Shown piece after piece: positions 24,215-32,763 of a DNA stretch of 64,000 nt. Both the position numbers and the translations under genes were made by a program. The notes under the pieces are model-generated. The model did no database searches and was not told where the DNA came from. It saw nothing but the letters and a program-made list of their open reading frames with translations. The stretch is from Calothrix sp. PCC 6303 (lineage in GTDB: Bacteria > Cyanobacteriota > Cyanobacteriia > Cyanobacteriales > Nostocaceae). How positions within the stretch are numbered: the stretch's first letter is position 1; each line of letters begins with the position of its first letter. The stretch covers positions 1,240,001-1,304,000 of the forward strand of contig NC_019751.1 in assembly GCF_000317435.1 (NCBI RefSeq), read 5' to 3'.

Positions 24215-24670
24215 GATAACATCATATCAAATTTTTGAAGAAGAAATTGTAAGGAAAATATAAATTTTGTGCGTTGTTGTAAATTCTATGATTGGGCATG
24301 GTAGCAGGTTAATGATGCAAAATTCAGCAGCTAGATATAAATAGACAGATTATATCTAAGTAGATGGGTGTTAAAAATTGTCGTTATAACAAGGCAGTTG
24401 GGGTAAGACTTTGAGTTAAATTTGCAGTTAGTTACATAGTTTATTTTACTTATGCCTACTTACGTAAAGGTATTTACAGCGATTCCATAAATTAAATTTG
24501 CTGTATCTACTTCCTCAGCGGGAATCAGCATCAACCAAACTTGGGAAACATCCATTACAATTTTTAAGGTATGTGTGTTTTTGTTAACTTTATTATCTTA
24601 GTCAAGTAAAGGTTTAGATTTAAACTTTTGCTCTGTGAAAAAAATTTGTGATAAATCCTGAGAAATAACT

Positions 24671-25573
24671 ATGCCAATTCGTCAAGATACAATATGGGAG
24701 CATTTTCTATCCCCGTTAGTGAGGCTTTTGATTGATGAGAAAGCCTTGGGGGAATATGCCAAAAGTATAGACTGGGATCGAGAGAGCGATCGCATTCGTC
24801 GGGCAGATGTTGAAATTCCGTCCTATTATAGTAGTCAAAATTTCCACGGGATTGAAGGTGGATATCTGACATCAAATGCTGCGGTAAGCTACGATCCAAT
24901 TACTCAATATGTTTTACCACCAAATGAAACTTGGATTCGTCAAGGTTTAATTGATGCTGTCAAAGTTGAACCACGTCGAATTTTAGATTTAGGTTGCGGT
25001 ACAGGTTCAACAACCTTGATGTTGAAGCAAAAATTTCCCGAAGCTGAGATTATTGGTTTAGATTTATCACCATATATGTTGGTGAGGGCAGAACATAAAG
25101 CTGAAGCTGCGGCTTTAGATATCCATTTTCGCCATGGTAACGCCGAAAAAACTGGATACCCTGATGCAAGTTTTGATTTAGTCACCGCATCTTTGTTATT
25201 TCACGAAACACCTCCAGCTATATCCTTAAAGATTCTCCAAGAAAGTTTCCGCTTATTGACATCGGGGGGACAAATCCTAATTTTAGATGGGAGTCAGCGG
25301 ACACTCCGACAAACGGAATGGCTAAATGATGTATTTGAAGAACCATATATCCGTGATTATGGGATGGGTAGTGTGGATGCTTGGATGGGGACAGCAGGTT
25401 TTGAGGCTGTGCAAACTCAGGATATGTGGTGGATTCATCAAATTACCTCCGGAGTCAAACCTATTTCGGCTGAAGCTGGTTTATCACAGATGAATGTGCG
25501 TAGCTATAGTCCAAAGTCGTTTGCTGAAGGAGATTTACAAGGGTTTCCTTCCCCAGCGTTTGAAAATCAGTGA
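24671..25573 (+). CDS. Class I SAM-dependent methyltransferase, substrate unknown
   Basis: The 300-residue protein has an N-terminal extension (about 1-90) and a Rossmann methyltransferase core: motif I ILDLGCGTGSTT at about 101-112, the acidic end of strand 2 in IIGLDLSPYML, GNAEKTGYPDASFDLVTASLLFHE for the middle strands and a C-terminal TWW-type lid. It resembles Methyltransf_11/25 proteins of cyanobacteria. No neighbour points to a substrate; it stands alone between the Yfr1 region and a MITE. Confidence 0.85.
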   Translation: MPIRQDTIWEHFLSPLVRLLIDEKALGEYAKSIDWDRESDRIRRADVEIPSYYSSQNFHGIEGGYLTSNAAVSYDPITQYVLPPNETWIRQGLIDAVKVEPRRILDLGCGTGSTTLMLKQKFPEAEIIGLDLSPYMLVRAEHKAEAAALDIHFRHGNAEKTGYPDASFDLVTASLLFHETPPAISLKILQESFRLLTSGGQILILDGSQRTLRQTEWLNDVFEEPYIRDYGMGSVDAWMGTAGFEAVQTQDMWWIHQITSGVKPISAEAGLSQMNVRSYSPKSFAEGDLQGFPSPAFENQ

Positions 25574-25946
25574 ACCATAATTGCTAAATCCTATACTACT
25601 AGTAGTCTGTCAAAATAAAAATGATGGTTGTAGAGACGTAGCAGTGCTACGTCTCTACCGGATTGTGGATGTGTATATAAACCGTCAAAATAAAATTGAC
25701 AGACTACTAGTACCTTAAGGCAAAAGAAAGAAAGATGATTTTATAAGCTTTTCAGCCGTTTTTAATGGTAGCTTTATTTCCGCCGAACTGTACTAGATAT
25801 GGTTGGAATAGATGAAAACTGCTGTAATCACCTTTCCTCCAAGACTTTCTTAAATATTGAAGGAGATTGGTATTTGTAGCCCCTCAAAAGGTTAAGATTT
25901 CTCTACCAGCTACAGCAAGCTAAACGTCCAATTAATCCAAAATCGA
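25574..25946. other. Intergenic region with a MITE
   Basis: It contains the element at 25597-25712. The remaining 230 bp before the HAD-family gene is AT-rich and shows no other feature. Confidence 0.6.
25597..25712. mobile_element. MITE-like element, 116 bp, 17-bp perfect terminal inverted repeats
   Basis: TACTAGTAGTCTGTCAA at 25597-25613 is repeated inverted at 25696-25712. The termini carry TA, which suits a Tc1/mariner-IS630-type origin, but no transposase is present to confirm this. Nested inside is a perfect hairpin (GTAGAGACGTAGCA-G-TGCTACGTCTCTAC, 25630-25658). The hairpin and the text after it recur at 29439-29515 without the outer ends. Confidence 0.8.
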
Positions 25947-26678
25947 ATGAGCTTAAAGGCAATTTTATTTGATTTTAACGGCGTTATTATCAACGACGAA
26001 TCAATTCAGGAACAACTGATTAAGCAATTATTGCTTGGGGAAAACCTTACCCTAACTCAAGGTGAATATGAATGTACGTGGTTTGGAAAGAGCGATCGCG
26101 CTTGTTTGCGAGACTTGTTAAATAATCGTGGTAGGGTGGTTAATGAGGCATACTTGACAAAATTATTGCATAAAAAGTCTGAAGCATACTTACAAGAGTT
26201 GGAAAAGCTAGAGAAGTTACCCATATATCCCGGTTTAGAAGACTTGCTCTTCCAAGTGCGAAGCTTGCATAATGTTTCAGATGATAATTCCCAGGCTGTG
26301 AAAATTGGTTTAGTTAGTGGTGCCATTCGCCAAGAGATAGATATCGTACTCCAACGTGCCAATTTAACAGAATTATTTCAAGTTATTATTGCCGACGATG
26401 ACATCCCAAATAGTCAATCAGAAACTGATGGTTATTTACTGGCAGTTGAACGCTTAAACCAACAATTCCCTGATTTAAACTTACAACCAAGCGAGTGTTT
26501 AGCAATCAAGAATAGTTTAATTGGGGTTCAAACTGCCAAAAGTGCAGGGATGCAGGTTGTGGGACTTGCCAATAATTATCCATTCCACATGTTGCAACGT
26601 TGTAGCAATTGGACTGTTGATTACTTGATGGATTTAGAGGTTGAAAGAGTGGTAGAAGTATTTTCGCAACAGCATTAG
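25947..26678 (+). CDS. HAD-superfamily protein, beta-phosphoglucomutase-like, probably inactive
   Basis: The 243-residue product has the fold of beta-PGM-type HAD phosphatases: nucleophile Asp9 in LFDFNGVIINDE, a helical cap (about 15-90), Ser124 in GLVSGAIRQEI and the ending VVGLANNYPFHMLQRCSNWTVDYL. Three catalytic positions are unusual. The acid/base Asp two residues after the nucleophile is Asn11. The motif III Lys expected in SKPEPDG is Gln157 (SQSETDG). The motif IV acidic pair expected as ED is Lys188-Asn189. It may be a pseudoenzyme or a binding protein. The reading frame is intact and codon use looks normal. A shared bidirectional terminator follows. Confidence 0.82.
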   Translation: MSLKAILFDFNGVIINDESIQEQLIKQLLLGENLTLTQGEYECTWFGKSDRACLRDLLNNRGRVVNEAYLTKLLHKKSEAYLQELEKLEKLPIYPGLEDLLFQVRSLHNVSDDNSQAVKIGLVSGAIRQEIDIVLQRANLTELFQVIIADDDIPNSQSETDGYLLAVERLNQQFPDLNLQPSECLAIKNSLIGVQTAKSAGMQVVGLANNYPFHMLQRCSNWTVDYLMDLEVERVVEVFSQQH

Positions 26679-26713
26679 TTTGAGATCAAATCTAGCAAAG
26701 AATGCGGGTATTC

Positions 26714-26743
26714 AGATCCCCGACTTATTGAAGTCGGGGATCT
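26714..26743. terminator. Strong bidirectional terminator
   Basis: AGATCCCCGACTT and AAGTCGGGGATCT form a perfect 13-bp stem with an ATTG loop between the convergent ends of the HAD gene and speA. Confidence 0.8.
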
Positions 26744-26751
26744 ATAATTTC

Positions 26752-28773
26752 TCAGGAAGATAAGTAAGTATATCTACTCAAACTCTGTTCATAGGTTTGT
26801 AACAACCTTTGAGATTCGGCGATGGTGATGCGCTTCTCTTCTAAAGCCAATTCGCAACGCTGACGAATATTTTCCACCATATCTTCAGCATCATATTGAA
26901 CATAACTAACAACCTCCCTCATGGTGTCACCTTTGACTACATGCTCAATTTGGTAGCCTTTGGGTGTAAGTTGAATATGGACGGTGTTAGTATCGCCAAA
27001 AAGGTTGTGTAAGTTACCCATGATTTCCTGGTAGGCACCGTTAAGGAACATTCCCAGGTAGTAAGGTTCACCACGATTAAATGTGTGGAGTTCCAAAACT
27101 GATTTGACATCCCGCAAATCGATAAAGCTGTCGATTTTGCCGTCGCTGTCGCAAGTGAGGTCTGCTAAAATTCCCCTTTGTGTAGGTTCTTCTCCCAAAC
27201 GGTGAATAGGCATGATGGGGAAAAGTTGATCTATTGCCCAACAATCTGGTGCTGATTGAAACACTGACAGATTGATGTAATAGATGGAAGCCATTATTTT
27301 CTCTAGATCTTCCAACTCATCAGGCACGTATTCATGCTGACGAGTAATGTGTAATATTTTATGACAGCAAGCCCAGTAAAGGCGTTCTGCTTTGGCACGT
27401 TCGGTAAGACTGTAGATGCCTAATTTAAAGCGACTGATGGCTTCTTCTTTAAATTGGGTTGCATCATGGTAGAGTTCTTGGAAGTTTTCGTTGTTGATTG
27501 ATTGGTAGGTTTCCCAAAGATAGTTAATGATGTGGGATTCCCCTTCTTTGGGTGCTTCCGGTTTTTCCCGATTAACTTCACAAGTACTGAGGACATCGAA
27601 AATTAGGACTGATTGGTGAGATGCGATCGCGCGTCCACTTTCACTGATTAATGTTGGGACTGCAATTCCTTTTTCGGTACAAGTATCCTTTAACTCCGCC
27701 ACTATATCATTGGCGTAGTTTTGCATGTTGTAGTTTTTGGAGGCGTAAAAGTTAGTTTGGGAGCCATCATAGTCCACACCTAAACCACCACCCACATCCA
27801 GATATTTCATGTTTGCTCCCAAAGCTGCCAACTCTACATAGATTTGGCTGGCTTCTTGAATGGCATCTTTAATGACATGAATGGAGGAAATTTGGGAACC
27901 GATGTGGAAATGTAATAGTTGCAGAGAGTCCAGCAAGTCGGCATTACGAAGTTTATCCACCGTTTCAATAATTTCGGGAATTGTCAACCCAAATTTTGCC
28001 CGATCTCCCGATGATGTTCCCCAACGTCCCATTCCTTGGGTGCTAAGTTTGGCACGAACACCTAAAATTGGTTTAATTCCCAATTGACGGTGAGCTTCAA
28101 TAACTAAATCCACCTCTTCTATCTGCTCTAGGACGATGATGGGGGTTTGTCCTAACTTCGTTGCCAACATTGCGGTTTCCACGTACTCACGGTCTTTGTA
28201 GCCGTTGCAAACCAGCAATGCTCCAGGGGTATCCAATAGTGCCAGAGCAATCATTAACTCTGGTTTAGAACCAGCTTCTAAGCCGAATTGATGGGGTTTA
28301 CCGAATTTAACTAAATCTTCGATTAAATGGCGTTGTTGGTTGCATTTTACAGGGAAAACACCACGGTAAACACCGGGGTAACTGTAACGTGCGATCGCTC
28401 TTGCGAAACAAGCGTTTAACCGTTCAATTCGATCTTCAAGAATATCAGAAAAGCGAATTAGCAAGGGAAGTCCTAAATTTCGCTGTTTGAGGGAATTTAC
28501 CAATTCAAACAAATCTAGGGAACCACCTCTTTCACCTTTCGGGGAAACTGTAATATGTCCAGCTGCATTTATGGAAAAATAAGGTCGTCCCCAACCTTCA
28601 ATCCGGTACAAATCTTCGCTATTCTCAATTGTCCAACTTTGATTTGAGGAATTTTGCGTATTACTCGGTAAAAGTAGCTGTTTTTGCTTTTTACTAATCT
28701 CCAATGCTGCTTTTTTGGCATTAGCGGGAGGATTCACCACCTCATTAGTCTTAGCAGTTGACTCAACACCCAT
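26752..28773 (-). CDS. speA: Biosynthetic arginine decarboxylase
   Basis: The 673-residue PLP enzyme converts arginine to agmatine, the first step of polyamine synthesis in cyanobacteria. The PLP lysine is Lys143 in VFPVKCNQQ. GLEAGSKPELM, the glycine-rich LDVGGGLGVDYDGS and the substrate-site Cys region HEYVPDELEDLEKI are present. Length and motif order are normal for SpeA. It is transcribed alone, with no other polyamine gene nearby. Confidence 0.97.
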   Translation of the reverse strand: MGVESTAKTNEVVNPPANAKKAALEISKKQKQLLLPSNTQNSSNQSWTIENSEDLYRIEGWGRPYFSINAAGHITVSPKGERGGSLDLFELVNSLKQRNLGLPLLIRFSDILEDRIERLNACFARAIARYSYPGVYRGVFPVKCNQQRHLIEDLVKFGKPHQFGLEAGSKPELMIALALLDTPGALLVCNGYKDREYVETAMLATKLGQTPIIVLEQIEEVDLVIEAHRQLGIKPILGVRAKLSTQGMGRWGTSSGDRAKFGLTIPEIIETVDKLRNADLLDSLQLLHFHIGSQISSIHVIKDAIQEASQIYVELAALGANMKYLDVGGGLGVDYDGSQTNFYASKNYNMQNYANDIVAELKDTCTEKGIAVPTLISESGRAIASHQSVLIFDVLSTCEVNREKPEAPKEGESHIINYLWETYQSINNENFQELYHDATQFKEEAISRFKLGIYSLTERAKAERLYWACCHKILHITRQHEYVPDELEDLEKIMASIYYINLSVFQSAPDCWAIDQLFPIMPIHRLGEEPTQRGILADLTCDSDGKIDSFIDLRDVKSVLELHTFNRGEPYYLGMFLNGAYQEIMGNLHNLFGDTNTVHIQLTPKGYQIEHVVKGDTMREVVSYVQYDAEDMVENIRQRCELALEEKRITIAESQRLLQTYEQSLSRYTYLSS

Positions 28774-28980
28774 TTTTTACTATATCTCCACGTATCGCCC
28801 ACGAATATTAAATTTAACTCATTCATCGCTGGGTGGAGAAGTTAACTGAATAATAGTTTTTGGAGAACAGGGAACAGGAAATGGGGAATAACTATCTAAT
28901 CGGACATTTGCTCTTGACTATTACCCCTCGACTGTGGACTATTGTCCTTGGACTAGTTAAAAATTTCCAGGAGTAAGATA

Positions 28981-29430
28981 ATGGAACGCACTTTTTTAGC
29001 GATTAAACCCGATGGTGTGCAACGTCAGCTTGTGGGTGAAATTATCCGTCGGTTTGAAACTAAAGGTTTTACACTGGTTGGCTTAAAATTTATGAAGGTT
29101 AGCCGTGAATTAGCTGAGTCACACTACGGTGTTCACCGTGAAAGACCTTTCTTTGCTGGGTTGGTAGATTTTATTACATCTGGTCCAGTTGTAGCAATGG
29201 TTTGGGAAGGTGATGGGGTTGTGGCAGCTGCAAGAAAAATGATTGGTGCAACTAATCCTCTTGCTTCGGAACCTGGAACTATTCGTGGTGATTTTGGGGT
29301 TAATATTGGTCGTAATATTATCCACGGTTCTGACGCTGTGGAAACTGCACAGCAAGAGGTTTCGCTGTGGTTCAAGGATGAGGAACTAGTTAGCTGGGAA
29401 CCTCAAATTAAATCCTGGTTGTACGAGTAA
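28981..29430 (+). CDS. ndk: Nucleoside diphosphate kinase
   Basis: The 149-residue enzyme transfers the gamma-phosphate between nucleoside triphosphates and diphosphates. The phosphohistidine is His115 in [24 protein letters not shown] and the Kpn-loop region [20 protein letters not shown] are canonical. AGGAG lies 7 nt upstream of the ATG. It is a single gene with its own leader, which has short GACTATT-type tandem words upstream (about 28915-28955). Confidence 0.98.
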   Translation: MERTFLAIKPDGVQRQLVGEIIRRFETKGFTLVGLKFMKVSRELAESHYGVHRERPFFAGLVDFITSGPVVAMVWEGDGVVAAARKMIGATNPLASEPGTIRGDFGVNIGRNIIHGSDAVETAQQEVSLWFKDEELVSWEPQIKSWLYE

Positions 29431-29438
29431 ATAATAAC

Positions 29439-29467
29439 GTAGAGACGTAGCACTGCTACGTCTCTAC
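29439..29467. repeat. 29-nt hairpin GTAGAGACGTAGCA/TGCTACGTCTCTAC
   Basis: A perfect 14-1-14 hairpin 9 bp after ndk. Only its apex base differs from the one inside the MITE at 25630. The following 50 bp also resemble that element, but its inverted ends are missing. It may serve as the ndk terminator. Confidence 0.8.
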
Positions 29468-29552
29468 AGGATTGGGAATTCATCTACTAATTGTGTATCA
29501 AAATAAAATTGTTCTTGAACCTACAACTATTTTTAGGTAAATAGACCACGAT

Positions 29553-29582
29553 GTAGGGGGTTTAGCATTGCTAAACCCCTAC
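29553..29582. repeat. Hairpin GTAGGGGGTTTAGCA/TGCTAAACCCCTAC
   Basis: A near copy of the hairpin at 20427-20455, with one extra G in the left arm and T at the apex. Confidence 0.75.
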
Positions 29583-29641
29583 CTTTGATGTGCTTCAAAT
29601 AGTTGAAAACTGCTGCAAACCGAATACATCACGTTGTTAAC

Positions 29642-30379
29642 TTATTTTGTTGCTTCTTGTTTTTCTAGTTCTTCAATTTCAGCAACAACGGGAGTTTCCT
29701 CAGATTTGTTACGTTTGGAAAAACCCCATGCGAGGATGAGTGCGATCGCGCTTACCATAATCCACTGTGGTGGTACGAGTGCATCGTTCACAACTTTCAG
29801 CAACAACCGTAACCCCACTAAAGCCACAGTAATATAACCTGCATCTTCCAAGTAAGCATATTCATCTAACCAGCGAATAAACAAACCAGCCATAAACCGC
29901 AGTGTAATCACACCAACTGTAGTTCCAGTAATTACTAACCAAGTTTCATTCGATACAGCAATCGCAGTAGTAACACTATCTAACGAAAAGGCTAAATCGG
30001 TGAGGGCAATGACAGGGATTACCTGCAACAATGAAGCGTATTTTGGACCATGATGTTGATGTTCTTCGTCTTCTTCGGAGGTAAAATGTTGAAACACCAG
30101 CCACAACAAGTAAGATGCACCCAGTAGCTCGAACTGCCAAAATTGCTGTACCCATGTCGCTGTTAACAAAAGAGTGATTCGCAACACATAGGCAACCACC
30201 AAACCGAAGTTCAGCGCTTGTTGTTCGAGTTTTTTGTCCCCTAATCCTTGGGCAATTGCCGCAAGTGCGATCGCATTATCAGCTGATAATATAGCCTCTA
30301 GGAAAATCAACACCAGCAGGACTATCGGTGCTTCAACACTGACATGAAAATGAAGATAATCAAAAATTTGGTCTAGCAT
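29642..30379 (-). CDS. TerC-family integral membrane protein
   Basis: The 245-residue protein has about seven membrane segments. The two signature stretches, EAILSADNAIALAAIAQGL (about 28-46) and TDLAFSLDSVTTAIAVS (about 125), carry the conserved acidic residues of TerC proteins. An acidic/His loop (EEDEEHQHHGPKY) sits between helices 3 and 4. TerC proteins have been tied to metal (manganese) export in bacteria and to thylakoid biogenesis in plants; which applies here is unknown. The C-terminal tail is charged and cytoplasmic. Confidence 0.92.
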   Translation of the reverse strand: MLDQIFDYLHFHVSVEAPIVLLVLIFLEAILSADNAIALAAIAQGLGDKKLEQQALNFGLVVAYVLRITLLLTATWVQQFWQFELLGASYLLWLVFQHFTSEEDEEHQHHGPKYASLLQVIPVIALTDLAFSLDSVTTAIAVSNETWLVITGTTVGVITLRFMAGLFIRWLDEYAYLEDAGYITVALVGLRLLLKVVNDALVPPQWIMVSAIALILAWGFSKRNKSEETPVVAEIEELEKQEATK

Positions 30380-30625
30380 TCCCTTGATCTCAAGCCTTAA
30401 AATTTATAAATCAATAAATCAACAGCAATAGGTATTTAGCGCAAACTTTTTTGGGTGGCTGTGCCTTCAAAAATAGTTTGTAAGAAGAATAAAAAGCACT
30501 ATAATTTGCTGCTTTAATTTAAGCTTAACTTGTGACCGAGAATTTCTACATACGGATTATCCCACCTATGTGCTCAGAATTAGGGGAAGTCAACCCAGAA
30601 ACTTGTAATTTATCGCAGTTCTCAG

Positions 30626-30650
30626 TAGGGGCAAACAACCGTTTGCCCTA
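30626..30650. repeat. Hairpin of the GTAGGGGCAAAC type
   Basis: GGGGCAAAC-AACC-GTTTGCCC lies 4 bp beyond the aroK stop. It may terminate aroK, although no T-tract follows, and it belongs to the same class of GTAGGGG-beginning palindromes as 20427 and 29553. Confidence 0.55.
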
Positions 30651-30653
30651 ATT

Positions 30654-31199
30654 TCAGTTGTTATCAGGATTTTTCAACACACTGGGTATATCCCTGATGA
30701 TACGTTGGGCAATATCTGCGGGTGTTTCTCCGGCTTGGATGGTAATTTTGAGGTCAGATTGGGAGTAAAGTGGGTACCGCGTTTCCATCAGCGATACCAG
30801 TTTCTCTTCCAGCCCAGTATCCTGTAATAATGGTCGGGTTGTATCTTCCCTCAACCGTCTTTCCAATTCTGCAACAGGGACATCCAACCACACCACTAAA
30901 CCCTGACGCAAATAACTCCAATTTTCGCGCTTCAAAATAATTCCCCCACCTGTCGCAATTGTCAAGCGGGTAAAAGCAGCAATTTGTCCGAGGACATCAC
31001 TTTCTAATTGACGAAATGCATCTTCTCCATCTTCCGCAAATATTTGGCTAATATTTTTACCTGCGGCTTTAGTAATTACATCATCACTATCTACAAAGCC
31101 ATAGCCTAAATCTTTTGCTAATAAACGACCTAGCGTCGTTTTACCAGCACCCATCATTCCGACTAAGTATAAATTAAGTCCTTTTAATAAATCGTTCAT
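30654..31199 (-). CDS. aroK: Shikimate kinase
   Basis: The 181-residue enzyme phosphorylates shikimate in aromatic amino acid synthesis. Walker A GMMGAGKTT spans 14-22 with Lys20, shikimate-binding Asp residues lie in FVDSDDVIT, and the glycine-rich ATGGGIIL and lid Arg residues (LREDTTRPLL) are present. Length is typical. It is transcribed alone in this window. Confidence 0.96.
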   Translation of the reverse strand: MNDLLKGLNLYLVGMMGAGKTTLGRLLAKDLGYGFVDSDDVITKAAGKNISQIFAEDGEDAFRQLESDVLGQIAAFTRLTIATGGGIILKRENWSYLRQGLVVWLDVPVAELERRLREDTTRPLLQDTGLEEKLVSLMETRYPLYSQSDLKITIQAGETPADIAQRIIRDIPSVLKNPDNN

Positions 31200-31313
31200 T
31201 ACTCAAAATCTACAGATCAACACTCAGATCATCATTACAGCAGATTTTTGATCAATAAAGTACAGAAAAGCAAAAACCTTGTAGAGACAGCATATATTGC
31301 GTCTTTCAAAAAA

Positions 31314-31538
31314 CTAACACTCAGGAATATAAATATAAACTTGTTTTATTTTAACTTTATTTAACTGTTCTCCATCTGAAGTTTTTACATTCACATATTT
31401 GTTTGATTTACTAAACCCAGTCATTTCCCCTTTGATTACTTTTTTTGTGTCGCTGTCAATATAATTTCTGATTTCAACTTGATAGCCAATAAGTTTTTCA
31501 ACATCAATATCCTCATCCTCATTGGTATCTTCAAGCAT
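31314..31538 (-). CDS. Small acidic protein overlapping the pentapeptide gene end, unknown function
   Basis: The start is placed at the ATG at 31538, which overlaps the upstream stop codon by 8 bases; a TTG at 31571 is the only earlier start. The 74-residue product is acidic at the N-terminus (EDTNEDEDIDVEKL) and beta-rich after it, ending KVKIKQVYIYIPEC. The overlap suggests translational coupling with the pentapeptide-repeat protein, so the two may act together. I do not recognise the family. Confidence 0.55.
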   Translation of the reverse strand: MLEDTNEDEDIDVEKLIGYQVEIRNYIDSDTKKVIKGEMTGFSKSNKYVNVKTSDGEQLNKVKIKQVYIYIPEC

Positions 31539-32763
31539 TGTATCTATGATGTCTCGTAATGGTTTTGGCAATCCTAATTTTTTTCAAAAATTTGCTATTA
31601 TATATAGCTTCATCCCAATTTTTTCCTTCTTTAATCTGTTCTAATGTCAAATCTTTTACAGCTTTCAAATTAGTAAATCTCAGGTTAGTATTAGTGAGTT
31701 TTGCTCCAGAAAAATTTGTAGAGTACCATCTTTCATATCCATTATATTGAGGATCGCATTCATCATCATATACAAATTCAAAATTATTATCTATCATTTC
31801 TTCGTCCCATGTATTAGCATTTACAAGCCTTGCATTACTTAAATCGGCATTTGTAAATTTTGTATCTTGTATATATGAATTCTCAAGATTAGCTCCACTA
31901 AGATTAGCATCAGTAAAGTTAGCACCGTTTATATTAGCTTCACTAAGATTAGCTCCACTAAGATTAGCATCAGTAAAGTTAGCACCGTTTATATTAGCTT
32001 CACTAAGATTAGCTCCACTAAGATTAGCATCGGTAAAGTTAGTACCGTTTAGGCTAACACCATTGAGCTTAATGCCATTAAGATTAATTCCACTAAAGTT
32101 AGCAGTTTGTAGTATAAATGGTAAAAGCTCAGTATCTTGTAGAAAATGTAAAATTCTATTTTGACGCTCCATATCATTTTCTAGTCTTCGCAATATAGTT
32201 ACTGTTCTTATACGCGCTACATCTCGAACAGAGTTATCTTTACTATTGCTTCCATCTTTACCAATAAATAATTCATCTCGACTTGTTTTATTGATTAAAA
32301 TTGCTGCCATCCGGTCAATATAATCCTGAAAAGCCTCTTCACGTAAATTAGCTTCAGCAATATCTTTTTCAAATTTTTCTCGCTTTTCAGCCTGTTCCTT
32401 TTCAACTTTCGCTAATTCTTCAGCTTGCTCTTTTTCAACTTTAACTCGCTTTTCTGCTCGCCGTTGTTCATTAGATTGAAACTGAAATAAAACGATTGGA
32501 ATTGCCAAAGTACCACCTAAACCTAACCAATCCCAAAGTGTCTTACCTGATTGAAAATGTTCAGTTTCAGTTTTCTTAACACTAATGATCTTTCCGTCTT
32601 TGATTGTTGTCTCTATACTTTTTGATTTATTTGAATCTTGTCCAAAACCACTCCAGCTAAATTGGTAGAGAACAAGAACACTACTAACAATGCTGATCAA
32701 TAGTAATAAATAAAACAAAGATTTTACTGAAAATACCTGATAAATGCCTGTGCTTGTCTTCAT
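31531..32763 (-). CDS. Membrane-anchored pentapeptide-repeat protein with coiled coil
   Basis: The 410-residue product has two hydrophobic segments (about 12-34 and 75-92), a highly charged coiled coil (about 95-145, KVEKEQAEELAKVEKEQAEK) and a helical domain FQDYIDRMAAIL...RDVARIRTVTILRRL...ILHFL. Pentapeptide repeats (about 215-310: ANLSG, ANFTD, ANLSE) and a C-terminal KFLKKIRIAKT region follow. At DNA level the repeats contain a 60-bp unit repeated with one mismatch (31921-31980 and 31981-32040), implying recent expansion. The domain order matches the protein at 4347-5690. No transport or enzymatic motif is seen. Confidence 0.8.
   Translation of the reverse strand: MKTSTGIYQVFSVKSLFYLLLLISIVSSVLVLYQFSWSGFGQDSNKSKSIETTIKDGKIISVKKTETEHFQSGKTLWDWLGLGGTLAIPIVLFQFQSNEQRRAEKRVKVEKEQAEELAKVEKEQAEKREKFEKDIAEANLREEAFQDYIDRMAAILINKTSRDELFIGKDGSNSKDNSVRDVARIRTVTILRRLENDMERQNRILHFLQDTELLPFILQTANFSGINLNGIKLNGVSLNGTNFTDANLSGANLSEANINGANFTDANLSGANLSEANINGANFTDANLSGANLENSYIQDTKFTNADLSNARLVNANTWDEEMIDNNFEFVYDDECDPQYNGYERWYSTNFSGAKLTNTNLRFTNLKAVKDLTLEQIKEGKNWDEAIYNSKFLKKIRIAKTITRHHRYNA
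31877..32040. repeat. 60-bp tandem repeat inside the pentapeptide gene
   Basis: Bases 31921-31980 and 31981-32040 differ at one position, and 31887-31920 begins the same pattern, giving about 2.5 copies. The unit encodes four pentapeptides (20 residues) in frame, so copy-number change would keep the frame. Confidence 0.85.

Larger units (their letters stand above)
23471..24670. other. 1.2-kb intergenic region holding a Yfr1-like small RNA gene
   Basis: There is no protein-coding gene. It contains inverted repeats at 23680-23713 (TAGCTTGGGT/ACCCAAGCTA) and 24035-24068 (AGATTTGGG/CCCAAATCT) and, on the minus strand, the small RNA at 24141-24214. The rest, including about 24250-24650, is AT-rich with no other clear signal. 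Confidence 0.6.

Noticed and set aside
31921-32040. Regularly spaced repeats resembling a CRISPR array
   Set aside because: The 60-bp units are contiguous, in frame and encode pentapeptide repeats; there are no unique spacers between them.
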